From assembly GCA_018806985.1 (NCBI GenBank), contig JADANN010000464.1, positions 281,501-345,500 of the forward strand: a stretch of 64,000 nt of DNA. The letters run 5' to 3'. Within the stretch, counting starts at the first letter, position 1; the number at the start of each line of letters is the position of its first letter. The position numbers and the translations under genes were made by a program. Origin of the DNA: Angiostrongylus vasorum. Lineage: Eukaryota > Nematoda > Chromadorea > Rhabditida > Metastrongylidae. This document shows, piece by piece, positions 11,698 through 21,999 of the stretch. Under the pieces are notes generated by a model. That model saw only the letters and a list, made by a program, of their open reading frames with translations. It made no database searches and was not told where the DNA came from.

Positions 11698-13851
11698 GTA
11701 AGTAGTGGAATGCTTCTTTTTCTTTTTACAGCGGAATCTGGTATGCCAGTCAAAAACCACATTCATCACCTAGGTCTCGTTGTTTTCCCGTTCATTAGAC
11801 ATGAGATTTAACTTCGTAGCGAATAGCAGCATGATCGGGGTCGTGTTTCATGAAATCCAAGTTGTTGTAACGTGAACTATACCTGTCCATTTTATTGTTT
11901 CACGTAAACTATCTAATTTTTTCTAAACAGAAAACGACCAAGTGATGTTTGATTAATTCCAGAAAATTCAGAAAGAACTGGATAACGCAGTTATTTGACC
12001 AAGTGATTTATGCAAAGGCTCTTATTTGCTAAATTAATTCTTCTATGACTTTGATAATATTTAATCCAATCTTTTGGATTGGCATCCTTGTATCAAGAAT
12101 CAAGTAAACAATGAAAAAAAGGGTGACAAATGTCAAGACCTACGCCTTCATAAATCCCTTGACGACAGCAACGTCCCTTCGCCACCACTCGCAGCATCGT
12201 ATGGATGATTGAATTGAATGCATATTGAACCAATGCAGTGACATGAGGAGACCTACAGATGTATCATGTCTGTGTTTTTTCCTTGCTCTTCCGGACATAT
12301 CTGCTAGCAATAATTCGTTATCTTGTTAATATAGACAAAAGAGGTGGATTTACTACATAGTATTTATTCACAACATTCATTTGATGTTTCGGCAGATTTA
12401 ACCAATTCTAGACGCTGGGAAGATCAAGTTAAGTGCAACCTGGTCCGCCAAACACCTCCATAACTTCGAAAAAGAACAACGATACTTAGATTTCAATCGC
12501 ATTGAAAACAAAGTAGCTACCTCACACACTCACTGCTCTCTATATCTTCCACTGAGTATTCCAAGTGGAGACCAAGCGTGCAGAACTCTCACTGATTGGT
12601 ATGAGCTGTTCTCACGTTGAAACATCAGTGTTTTAGATCTAGCGTGACAGCGAAGCCTCCTATGGTTAATTCTTGGATTCTCGGAATTTAACCAGAATGC
12701 CTTGAAGATTTAGCGCTGTTTTGAATTTCCCTACGAGGGGTGGTGACTTCTACTTCAAAATCTCCATTGTATGCGACTGTTGACGTCCTGGAGGTGTTTG
12801 GCTGACCAGGTTGTGGACAACTAGACCTTTCGAGGCTTTAAAGAAGGAATTCGTAAAAGCGTGACCTGTTGTGAACAAATATTCTACGATAGCAACCTCT
12901 TGTACGCCTATCAAGAAAGTAGCGAATTACCTATCAGTGCCGAGGTTAGGAGAAAGTCAGTCTTGGGAATTTCTGGTACTAATATCCAGGCCTCGGAATG
13001 ATATAGAGCTTGGTTAGCCTGGAGCCAGGGATCAAAAAACAGAACATTGCAAAACATCTCTGATCGGTGCACTGCGTGCTCCTTTTTGAAAATTACACCG
13101 TATTTTTTAATGATCATTGTGAAAGCAAATCATCCTAGTTGTCATGTAGCTGTGAGTTGAAGAAGAAAGTAGGAAAGCATCTTCTCTTTTATGAATGGGT
13201 ACCACAGACCATATACGGAGCCCGGCTCATACTGTTTTAATGCCACCGACTAGTTGGTAGAGTGAACTGGACATGCGTCTCTTTATAGAAATTTTACGCA
13301 TTCAAAGTATTTTATAACTAGTGGCTCCTTGTTTTAATATGCGTAAAGACTCAGTCGACTCAATCTTCAGAATCTTCATGGGCTCCAACTATCCAGAATT
13401 TTACCGTAATATAATTTATATCTACCTAGTAAGAATATATGGATTCCAACGATATTCTCGATTGAGAAAGTTCAATACGGGCGCATGTGGTGCGAGTGGT
13501 TATGTGCCCTGCAATACACACAGAATCACTAAAAGGTTTAATCGTGCACTCAGGACTCACCAAGCCTTCATATTTCTGGGTTCGGAAGATTGGTATAATC
13601 CCTGTCTAAGGAGATATAGGTCTTGATTTGACAAATCGGTAGGTCTTGGCAAATCACTGTATAGGAGTAGTATCAAATGAACCACCTGCATGATATTACG
13701 AATGGAGTCCAATGCGTGGTACATTCTCCAGAGATTCTTCAATGTTGAGCGCTTTATCGTTTTTACTTTTATCCGTTTACAATAGAAGATGAACTAAGAT
13801 ATGTATTAAATCCCACGTCCGACTTTCTATTATACTCGGCATTGATCAAGT
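11698..13851. other. Region searched for the missing SSUH2 C-terminal exon
   Basis: No exon encoding the usual Cys-rich C-terminus of SSUH2 was found between the last exon and the next repeat cluster. SINE-A fragments are visible at about 12195-12255 and 12955-13035 (minus), the latter beside a PLE-tail signature GCCGAGGTTAGGAGAAAGTC at 12940. A short frame at 13321-13626 shows no family resemblance. Confidence 0.4.
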
Positions 13852-14076
13852 AATTCTTCGTATTCTTGTTGAGCAAACATGAGATGCTATTTTTTATTCT
13901 TTATTCACATTACGCTTCCATATGAATTCTGTGCGGTTGGTCTCCACACGACATACTGAGTGGAAGACTCGTAGAAAGCGGCTCTGAGGAAGGCGAAATC
14001 CGCCGAAACGTCAGCTTGTTCGTGAATAAAGAATAAAATAACACCTCGTGTTTGCTCAACATGAATACGAAGAATT
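13852..14076 (+). mobile_element. Miniature foldback element with hammerhead-like core (PLE-derived)
   Basis: The left end AATTCTTCGTATTCTTGTTG, continuing GAGCAAACATGAG, is the near-perfect reverse complement of the right end (CTCGTGTTTGCTCAACATG, continuing AATACGAAGAATT). The 225-bp unit contains no ORF. The right half repeats the PLE 3' end including the ribozyme-like motif, then AATAAAGAATAAA. The TIR sequence TTGAGCAAACACGAGGTG is the same as that bounding the PLE at 19004-21165, so this looks like a non-autonomous derivative. Confidence 0.8.
13980..14016 (+). ncRNA. Hammerhead-like ribozyme motif in a miniature foldback
   Basis: CTGAGGA (13984-13990), a helix II hairpin GGCG/CGCC, then GAAACGTC (14005-14012). 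Helix I is formed by GGCT-side bases 13980-13983 with AGCT-side bases 14013-14016, giving GCU/AGC plus one G.U pair. All conserved core positions fit CUGANGA...GAAA...GUC. Cleavage after GTC is predicted, probably as a dimer because helix III is only the self-complementary ACGU. Confidence 0.6.
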
Positions 14077-14511
14077 AAAAATATGTATATTTCAGGGCTA
14101 AGCACAAAAAAAACTGAAAAACGACTAGAAGTTGATTTTTCAGCAGCGACATTGCTTGATAGCGATTCCGGTCTGTAAGGTCTACTACACTCTCGGCAAC
14201 ACAAAGGGCATATTTTACGTCTACGGAAACGATCGACAATGTTATGTACCAAATTTTCCGTCTAAATGTGTTATTTTGTAACCTACAATGTACACTATGC
14301 ATTCTTAAAAATTTACAAGGTCTCCTAAACCTTTCGAAACCGAAAAAAACAGTGCAAATCAGTTTTTTTAGTATGTGTCACTTTGTAATATTCAGTTGTG
14401 CAATTGTTATTCACTTTGATCTGCATTGAATTCTGCAACAGTTTTTGTTTTAAGAAAGCGAAGTATCAAATTTTTCATCTAATTGTGTTACCGCTTTAAT
14501 GGCCCGCAGTT

Positions 14512-14690
14512 AAGCTATATATAGCCACAACGATGCGGAGATATGAGCAAAACTCGGAACCTCAGCTGAGCTTCGAACCCATGATTACCCTTACCCGAAG
14601 CTCACATGTTATCCACCACACCAAACGAGTTCCTTGTTTTGCCTTTCTCTCAGCCAATTTTTTACTGAATCGGTGCTATCAAAAATCACC
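14512..14690 (-). repeat. SINE-B copy (tRNA-derived)
   Basis: On the minus strand it reads TTTGGTGTGGTGGATAACAT, an A-box-like head, then about 35 bases later GGGTTCGAAGCTC, a B box. Head and spacing resemble a tRNA but the acceptor stem is not formed. The same unit recurs at 28.4, 41.5, 47.8-48.3 and 62.0-62.5 kb. Confidence 0.65.
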
Positions 14691-15227
14691 CTTCGAAAGA
14701 ATGACCTGAGGAGCACAAAATCGACACTGAACCGAGATGAGCTGAATCTGCAGTCGAGGTCACAATGCAATGTCTTAAGTTTTATATATATACATATATA
14801 TTTATAATGTATATAATGTTTAAAAAATAACTGCATCAAAATTGTACTGCTTGAAAAACAGAAGTCTCGAGCTTTATGTCTTGTACCCATTAAAATGTAT
14901 AAATATTGAAATAGTGATCGTGTCGTCTTTGTAGCAAAAAGAAGCTCAGAACTTAATCAAAAGCCTGACATTTACATCTTATACAACTACTAACCTTTAC
15001 AAGATTGAGCGCACTGTTCTCAACATGCGCGCTTGTGCACAGTACGGATCGTTGATCTATATCTCAATGCACATGCTTTTTTTCCGATTCATTTCGCCAC
15101 ATAGAAGTTCTGTGTCAGATTTTTTTCAATAAGGAATCGATAGCTTGTCCAATACTGGGGCCGAGCCATAGATATATGTTCTCAACGCACTATACTAGAA
15201 AAAGCCTTCTCGGACGGTGGGATGGAA

Positions 15228-15644
15228 TCAGTAGATACAAAAAACATGAAGGAGACAAGGAAATACACTTAAATTTCCTACAAAACCACCAGAAAAGCTA
15301 TGACATCGTGGCGAGGTGATGAACGAATCTTTTTTTCTTATCACACAAGAAATGTTGAAGAACATGCGAACATACGCAGAAGAAAAAATCATGGTAGACA
15401 CGTAGAAGTTAGGGAGACACGGGAAATATGCGAGGGACCCGAGTGATAGAACGATGACCACAAGAAACTGTTGCGCTGTGTGCACTTCCATTGCACTCCA
15501 AGGGTAGTCGATCCGAAGGGGCTGCCATGCGAAATTGGCCATATTTGCGAAAGGTAAACCTATTGAGACATTGAGTAGGGAGTGGAGTCCGTTGGCATAT
15601 ATTTCCTCGTATGCATTTATATCAATGCTTAAGAAAGTGAACAC
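15228..15644 (-). CDS. Unidentified 138-codon open frame
   Basis: This is an unusually long open frame for this AT-rich DNA, read on the minus strand. It has hydrophobic stretches (QQFLVVIVLSLGSLAYF and MIFSSAYVRMFFNISCV) but no recognised family motif, no clear acceptor upstream, and no neighbouring exon was found. It could be chance, a decayed transposon ORF, or an exon of a membrane protein. Confidence 0.15.
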   Translation of the reverse strand: MFTFLSIDINAYEEIYANGLHSLLNVSIGLPFANMANFAWQPLRIDYPWSAMEVHTAQQFLVVIVLSLGSLAYFPCLPNFYVSTMIFSSAYVRMFFNISCVIRKKDSFITSPRCHSFSGGFVGNLSVFPCLLHVFCIY

Positions 15645-16059
15645 AATAGACAGTATGCACAGGTTTCAGTGTACGTTCTTGTCTACTTATTTTGCAGTTC
15701 GAATAGGCTTATTTGCAACATATGTATCCAGTTGATAGCACCTCAAACGAAGATGTCTTGATGTGGTCCGTGAAGATCTACTCTCTCCACATTTAATAAT
15801 TTATAAAAAAGAGACCTAGCGGCGAGAAGTTTGGCGTAGTCCACAGCGGCTCCCACCACAAATTAGATGTATTCGTGTGCGTGTTAAAATAACCTTCACC
15901 TATGTTCAAAAGATGCCGGAAGTTTTTATAGAAACAAAGAAAAATAGAAAAAAAGACGATATAAAATGGGTTTATATAATCGTCTAGTACAGCCACGGTT
16001 GTCTTGCTATGCTGTTTGTACAGCTAGATGGCCTGTCCACAAATGCCCTGCCAAACCCG

Positions 16060-16255
16060 TAGTTTTTCTATTCGTTTCCTTGCGTTTCAACATTCTTCTA
16101 TGCAGGTTATTTGATACGTGTGTGGGTTTCAGTGCTGTTTGAGAATCCGTCCTCTTCTCTCCACGCTGATGTGTTGAAGGTTGGTCCTGGTCGATTCTCT
16201 TCGAAATCCTGAGAGCCTTGGAAGTTTTAGGGATATCGAAAGAGTTCAATTCCTG
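16060..16255 (+). repeat. R2 dispersed repeat copy, diverged
   Basis: Order and spacing of GTGTGGGTTT, GTTTGAGAATCC, TGGTCCTGGTCGATTCTCTT and CCTGAGAG match R2, with many substitutions. Confidence 0.5.
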
Positions 16256-16394
16256 TGGATCGAAATGGACTTTAGTTGGTTTGCGACAAGGAGTATTTCA
16301 GGAGAACAGCGAATTTGATTACGTGAATGACTGGTGTGATTAATTAATCGATCCATCAGGAGCCATGTAAGTCTCCTTGTTGTGTCGTTTCATT

Positions 16395-16810
16395 GATAAA
16401 CTAACACGAGGTTGTTACGAAAATTGTATGCGGCTAACGTCTCGGCGTCCTCGCCTCCATCAGAGAGTAGCGATGATTCTAGCTCAACGTCCTGATGATT
16501 GCTTGTGTTCTAGCTAATCTAGTATCAACTGCTACAGGATGGATTGTTTTTATGGAAAAAAAAACTTGTCAATAGTAGAGAAACAGTGAAGAATCGCCCT
16601 GCGTAGACGGACACTGCCGAGTGAAGTTACTTCTTTCAAATGATGCTCCACTCGAAAAAAATTCGACTCAATGCTACTATGAAGACTCATCTCGCGGAGA
16701 CGAACACGAGTGGACGGTCCACTGGAATCACGGCAGCACTGACGAAGGCGAAGGCGCAGAAACTTTAGCCTAACAAAAGTTGCAGTGTCATGTAAACTTG
16801 TCAACGAAAT
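16395..16810. mobile_element. Decayed PLE-type foldback with two hammerhead-like cores
   Basis: The left part has TAACACGAGGTTGTTACGAA, then on the minus strand a core CTGATGG...GAGACGTTAGCC (about 16438-16476). The right part on the plus strand has CTGACGA (16739-16745), AGGCGAAGGCGC and GAAACTTTAGCC. The two arms face each other as in the intact foldbacks, but key bases are mutated. Confidence 0.5.
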
Positions 16811-16984
16811 AGTATGTGATTATTCATATAGAGGTTAGATGAAAGCTGGTTTACAAAGGGATCCCCTCTTATTGTTTTGAGTTGAAATAAACACGAGATT
16901 CGGTTGGGAATGGTGGAACAGTGATTAGTGATGCCGTCGACCAAGAAGCAAAAGTGTTACTTCGATTCCCTTCCCAGCGCTCCC

Positions 16985-17150
16985 TCCAATCCATATGGGA
17001 ACACCTTAGCCCGGTAATAATCAAGACGAAGTGCTGAAGTAGCTGTCGAAACGACACGCAAAATGGTCGAAGACCATTATGGACGATGAATTCGAAATCG
17101 AACGCAAGAAGAGCTCAGATCCGCATAGTAGATGTGATTATGGGTGATAT
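16985..17150 (-). repeat. R2 dispersed repeat copy
   Basis: Reverse copy: GACACGCAAAATGGTCGAAG then GAATTCGAAATCGAACGCAA and CAGATCCGCATAGTA, the same block order as the 41.9 and 57.6 kb copies. Confidence 0.6.
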
Positions 17151-17626
17151 AAAAAACAACAAACACGATGTAGTCACCAATTATCACTGTGATAGATTGG
17201 ACTTCATTTATCTGATTATAAGCTCACGAATTTTAGAAATATTAGTGTTCAAAATACCACTAGAAATTGGTCACGCCACAGATGAAGAGGTCTATTTCCC
17301 TATTTTTATTTATCTCCGCAAACAACATTCTTATGCGTTTGGGTGAACCCGTTACGAATAGCACAACGATGTTATTCACCAGATCGCTACCTAAGTCTGC
17401 GAGATCATAGCTCATTCTGCTCTATAAAAGCTGGATGACACACAATGGTTACCGCAAGAAGTCAAAGACAATTGAACCATTTGTTTCAACACAGTAATTG
17501 ATAAGAAATCCTCCACTTATTGGGGACGAGATATTTCTCGTAAACTAAAATAAGGCAGAACGGTATCTTAACAAACCCACTCCCAACTCCTTTTTTTTCC
17601 CTCACAATAAGGACCTCTGTTATTAT

Positions 17627-17700
17627 ATTTATTTATTTGTTTATTTATTTATTTATTTATTTATTTATTTGTTTATTTATTTATTTATTTATTTATTTGA
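17627..17700 (+). repeat. (TTTA)n microsatellite
   Basis: A run of TTTA units interrupted twice by TTTG. Confidence 0.95.
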
Positions 17701-17753
17701 AGGTTCATATCCACTTTGTCGCTATGCATAGTAAAGTGGAGATCAGCAATTTC

Positions 17754-18192
17754 CTACATAATTGAAATAACACGAGGTTCGTATAAAACTTCTATTGGGC
17801 TAATGTTTCTGTGCCTTCGCTTTCATCGTAGCCACGTTGATCCGAGTCGACGGTCCACAGATGATCGTTGTGGCATAACGTCCAACTCAGTGGACAGAGC
17901 ACCACTTGAAAGGTTAGCTTAACTCAGCGGTGCTTTTTTATACAGGACAGGTGTTGATCGACTGCCGTTTCCAATACGATCTATTTTAGGAGGGCGATGG
18001 GTCCTGTAGCAGTCGGTAACTCATTTGCTGGCACGATATGTGGCAATGAATATCTTGAAAAACCACTTCAGTTGAACCACAGTGACGATAATCAATAATT
18101 CTCAACATGATTCTCTACATGAAGGCGAAGGAGCCGAAAAGTTAGCTGAATAAAAAATTTTTTACCAACCTCGTGTTAACTCAATCATGTAG
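17754..18192 (+). mobile_element. Foldback element of the PLE-related family
   Basis: The terminal inverted repeats start CTACATAATTGAAATAACAC (left) and end GTGTTAACTCAATCATGTAG (right), followed inward by ACGAGGTT on the left and its complement AACCTCGT on the right. Hammerhead-like remnants face inward at about 17795-17835 (minus) and 18118-18155 (plus, GAAAAGTTAGC). Just outside, at 18213-18228, is a PLE-tail signature ACTCATGAAAGTCGGC. No ORF of note. Confidence 0.7.
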
Positions 18193-18689
18193 AGAATTAT
18201 TGATTATTGTTACCGAAACTCATGAAAGTCGGCTTTTAAGAGAAGTTGAGAGCAACCTTTCGTTGAAGAACTGTGCATTTTAGAGAGTATACTGATTTGC
18301 TTCCTTTATGGAATTGGAAGTAGATGCCGGTTGTTCTTCTACTCAAGTGAAAAAAAAACAGTCGGCGCTTGCTGTTGTTATATAGCCCATCATAATGTAT
18401 GGGGTAATTCCTTTGCAGTTCATCCTTCTCTTCCTTTGGACTGCTAATCGTTCCGTGCATCATAGGTACTGTAGTTTGAGCCAAGAACTTTTCGTAGCTA
18501 AACCCTAGACAAGGACACATTACGATTAATGGTTGTTTACATGATACATAAGAGACAGAAACCTTCTACAGATAGTGTGAGAAAAGCACAATTGCGTTTC
18601 GTTAAATAGAAAGCGAAGATTCCCTATGTGATGGAGACCATTTTCTATATACAAAAACCGTGGTATTTAAAAACTTTTTCCTTTACCAT

Positions 18690-18800
18690 TCAGTGAGTGG
18701 GTAGCACAGTGGTGGCGGTCTGTTCATTACGCGGACGGTTCAACCTACCGAGTGACAGTCCTCGACCATGTATTATTTTGTGCGGCTGCTCTCCACCAAC
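18690..18800 (+). repeat. tRNA-like SINE head
   Basis: GGGTAGCACAGTGGTGGCGG is an A-box match and GGACGGTTCAACCTACC a B-box-like match about 35 bases later. No clover-leaf acceptor stem is visible, so a tRNA gene was not called. A decayed hammerhead-like motif follows at 18828-18863. Confidence 0.4.
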
Positions 18801-19045
18801 TAATTGGAATACTTGTAACGAACAAACGGCTCTGAAGAAGGCAAAACCACCGAAAAGTCACCTATTATATGCTAATATATCCTATAATACCAACCTCGTG
18901 CCTGCTTGTCGAAGAAAAAACAGCGAATTACCCAGGCACTGTTCGACCTCACCCTAAGCCCCCCAAGTCTCTCATCCCTCGGGGATCGGGAGATTTATAC
19001 CAGATAGTTCTCAGTATTCCTGTTGAGCAAACACAAGGTGTTACG

Positions 19046-20300
19046 ATTCAAAATTCGGCATGTTTTTCGGACGTTGTTCTCAAAACCATTCATCACTATC
19101 GCGGTAGAAAGTTTATCTCTAACCTCACACAGCAGCATAAAAAATGTGGCATGCGAGAAACTAGAAAATTAATAAATCCAAAGACCACTAGGCTCTCAGT
19201 TAGCGATAAGGGGGAAGAGTACATAGTTACTCCTCACCAGTTAGATGTTAAGATAACGGAGCAACATCTTAGTGATGTTACCGCTTATCGGCCATCTTCT
19301 GAAAACGAATACAAAAGTCAATACCGAAAACTAAACAGGTAGTGGATCACAGTGGGAAAAGCGGCGGGCATAAAATCACCCGTTATTTCGCACTATAAGA
19401 CGGACAGGCCAACGTGCCCCCATCTTGTACTTATTAAAACACATAAGTTAGTATCAGCTCATGATCTTGCGTCTACCAATCCATCATCATTCGACAAGGT
19501 TAGACCCATTATGAGCGTTGTAGACGGGTCAACGGATAGAATAACATGGTTTCTAGGCGAAATACTTACCCAGCTGCTTAACCATATTCCAGCTCAACTC
19601 ACGAACACCCAACTGTTCCTAGAACGTCTACGTAACGCGTCTCCTAACAATGCGTGCGTGATGGTGTCATTCGACGTTTCCGCGCTCTACACCAACGTAT
19701 CGAATGACTCCGCAATGCAAGCCATCCACGAACTTCTTGTTAAACATGAAGGAGGAATAAATATGCATGGCTTGTCTATTCAGTTTCTCTTAAAAGAGTG
19801 CTTGAACTGCTCGATTTTCAAGTGGTCTGGAAAATACTATGCGCAAATGAGAGGGCTGGCGAATGGGACGGCTACTGGTGCCAAGTCTCGCCATTGCGTT
19901 CATGTCTAAAATAGAAGCCCCCCGTTATTGATCTCCGGCAGGTACTCTACTGTAAATATATAGATGACTGTTCTGTCATCTCCTGTACTTAGGAAGAGAT
20001 GGACAAATGCTTTGAATTGTTGAATGAATAGTATGAGTACATCAAATCCACCCGGGAGAAACCAAAAGGAAAGTGGCTTCCATTTCTTAACGATCGAATC
20101 AACTTTTCAAATAGCGGTTATATGACAAAGTGGTACCGAAAAACCAAGTAACAAAAACATCCTGGTCCATTTCCTTTCTGCACTCACACACAAAAAGGGC
20201 GCTTGTGAGAAACATGTTTCGAACAGCCACCTCTATGTGCAGGAAACCAGGGAACTAAAGGAAGAATTGCGCAACTTGGCTTGGTAAATAGCCATCTCCA
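19046..20300 (+). pseudogene. PLE reverse transcriptase, frameshifted
   Basis: Three frames carry one protein. About 19046-19339 holds an N-terminal piece (ISNLTQQHKKCGMRETRKL). Frame 19352-19909 has LVLIKTHKL, KVRPIMSVVDGSTDRITWFL and the first RT catalytic region VSFDVSALYTNV (Asp within SFDVSALY). After a frameshift near 19880 comes KYIDDCSVIS (about 19955-19985), the Y-x-D-D catalytic motif, then EEMDKCFELLNE. This is the standard Penelope RT layout. A TAG separates the first two parts at 19340. Intact PLEs have one continuous ORF of RT plus GIY-YIG, so this copy is dead. Confidence 0.8.
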
Positions 20301-20429
20301 ATGGCTACGAAATAGTAACCCCACGAGATAGGTTTAGAAGGACAGCGACACCCTAAAACGAGAAACGTGGTCAGAACAAAACCCCGTTTAGAAGGGCAGG
20401 TCTAGAGGAATCGGTAGCGATAGGTGAAA

Positions 20430-20820
20430 TACCACCAGATACTAGTCGTCGTCAGTTAGTTCTTAACCGCCAATATGACCAACTATGGGAAACAGAAAGC
20501 TGCGTAATTTGCCCCTATGGCAGGGGACGTTGACTGCTTGAGTTCAGATACGATATACCTGATCTATTGTAATGCTTGCAGAGATGAATATATTGGCGAA
20601 ACGGACAGACCTCCATGAATCCGCATAAAAGAACACCTAGATGTCACGCGAAAAGCAATACTAAGTGCCACACCAGGGACGCATAGGATACAAAAACATA
20701 GCGGAGACGATTCTGATATGAAAGTCAGTATCCTCGCACAGGGATGCCAAAACACCAACGCGCAAACTTCTTGAGGCTTTTTGGATAAATACCAGGAACC
20801 CTAGAATGAATAGCAGAGAG
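20430..20820 (+). pseudogene. PLE GIY-YIG domain, decayed
   Basis: DNA similarity to the intact domain at 8.9-9.2 kb is obvious (ATATTGGCGAAACG, CCGCATAAAAGAACACCTAG, ATAGCGGAGACGATT) but stops and indels break the frame several times. The Cys-rich linker still reads CVICPYGR. Confidence 0.75.
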
Positions 20821-21068
20821 GAATTCCTGGAGATCACACGTGATTTCGCCCCGTACCTTCACATCGACTTTTGAAGTGGGGTGGTACATTCATCGACCGT
20901 ATGCGACTCTGATCAGATGTACTTCCTCAGTGGAAGGCACGTAATAAACGGTGGGTTTTTAGAGAAGCTGCTGATCATGTGATTGTGATTTAGATTTTCA
21001 TCTTCCTCTGTGTTATTGGAGTGTTTAAAATAGTAAATTGCTTATCAGTATATCAGTACATCCTTCCA

Positions 21069-21104
21069 GGCTCTGAAGAAAGCTATACGGCCGAAACGTC
21101 AGTT
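21069..21104 (+). ncRNA. Hammerhead-like ribozyme motif in a PLE 3' end
   Basis: CTGAAGA (21073-21079) and GAAACGTC (21093-21100) keep the core; helix I pairs GGCT with AGTT through two G.U pairs. Helix II (AAGCTATACGGCC) is weakened by mutation. Confidence 0.5.
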
Positions 21105-21234
21105 TTCATGGAATGAAGAATAGAGAAACACCTCGTGTTTGCTCAACAAGAACATCGAGAACTATTTAATCATTGCTGAAGGTAATAGAAAGTCGGCCAT
21201 GGGAAAGTATACCAGAGTTGCCTAGAATAAGCTC

Positions 21235-21430
21235 ATTTCCTCTAATCCACGTGGAAATGCTTTGGCATGACCATCTCAGGATTCCAGAGAGAATCGACTG
21301 ATCATCATTCAACCACAATCATAACGAACACGAAGAATCCTTAAGCAGCAGCCAAACTCCCACGCAAAAAAGTTCGAAGACCTTCGCCGACGCGAGCAAA
21401 TGAATCGAATGGAAGTCAAGTCATGTACTA
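21235..21430 (-). repeat. R2 dispersed repeat copy
   Basis: Reverse copy with CACGTGGAAATGC, CAGAGAGAATCGACTG, CTTAAGCAGCAGCCAAAC, GTTCGAAGACCTTCG and GAATCGAATGGAAG. Confidence 0.7.
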
Positions 21431-21436
21431 ATAAAA

Positions 21437-21705
21437 GGATAAATAAAGGATAAAGCTCTCGGGATTGATCATTTCCAGAAGGATGCGCCATTAGCATAGT
21501 GGGAGGTCATTGAGTACATATTCGGCCTTTACAATGACTCGCGGTGGCCTACCGATGTATCGAGCCAGTGCTGCTATTCTCCCAAACAAGTCTGGTAGCA
21601 ATTTGCCGAACCCGGAGACACGGAAAGCTTGGTAAGCTTAGAGCGTCGGGATTGATCCCATATGCATTGCAAGGCGACTCCGACCACTGCGCTACACACG
21701 CACTC
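21437..21705 (-). repeat. SINE-A copy (tRNA-derived)
   Basis: From the high-coordinate side: GTGTGTAGCGCAGTGGTCGG (A box), GGGATCAATCCC-type B box, body TTGGGAGAATAGCAGCACTG, and a 3' tail of CTTTATCCTTTA. This tail (GGATAAAG on the plus strand) closes every full copy. Confidence 0.75.
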
Positions 21706-21999
21706 ATATACTAATAGAAATAATAATGCTGAAAACCTTTTTTTTGAATAAGTCTTCACTACTAAGAACAGAAAGTGTTTGGTAGTCCGCGTTCCGCGTC
21801 GTATGCACCCACTCCCTTTTTTCTGTTCCTGAGCTCGAATGCATGGCCACCGTCAACGGTACCATCATAACATCGCTGAACAGAACGAAACGAACAACCA
21901 TCCTTCGTTATGCGCATTTTGAAAGAAAGGAAAGAAGCTCATTCTCGAAATCTGTGAGAACAAAGAAATGGGACTCATTTCCAGCAAAAATAAATATAT

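Larger units (their letters stand above)
19004..21165 (+). mobile_element. Penelope-like element bounded by terminal inverted repeats
   Basis: The left end ATAGTTCTCAGTATTCCTG, continuing TTGAGCAAACACAAGGTG, is inverted at the right end as CACCTCGTGTTTGCTCAACA continuing AGAACATCGAGAACTAT. Inside, in order: an N-terminal region (19004-19340), reverse transcriptase (19352-20110), the GIY-YIG remnant (20440-20820), a 3' region and a hammerhead-like motif (21069-21104). Multiple frameshifts and stops make it non-functional as a whole. Confidence 0.85.
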
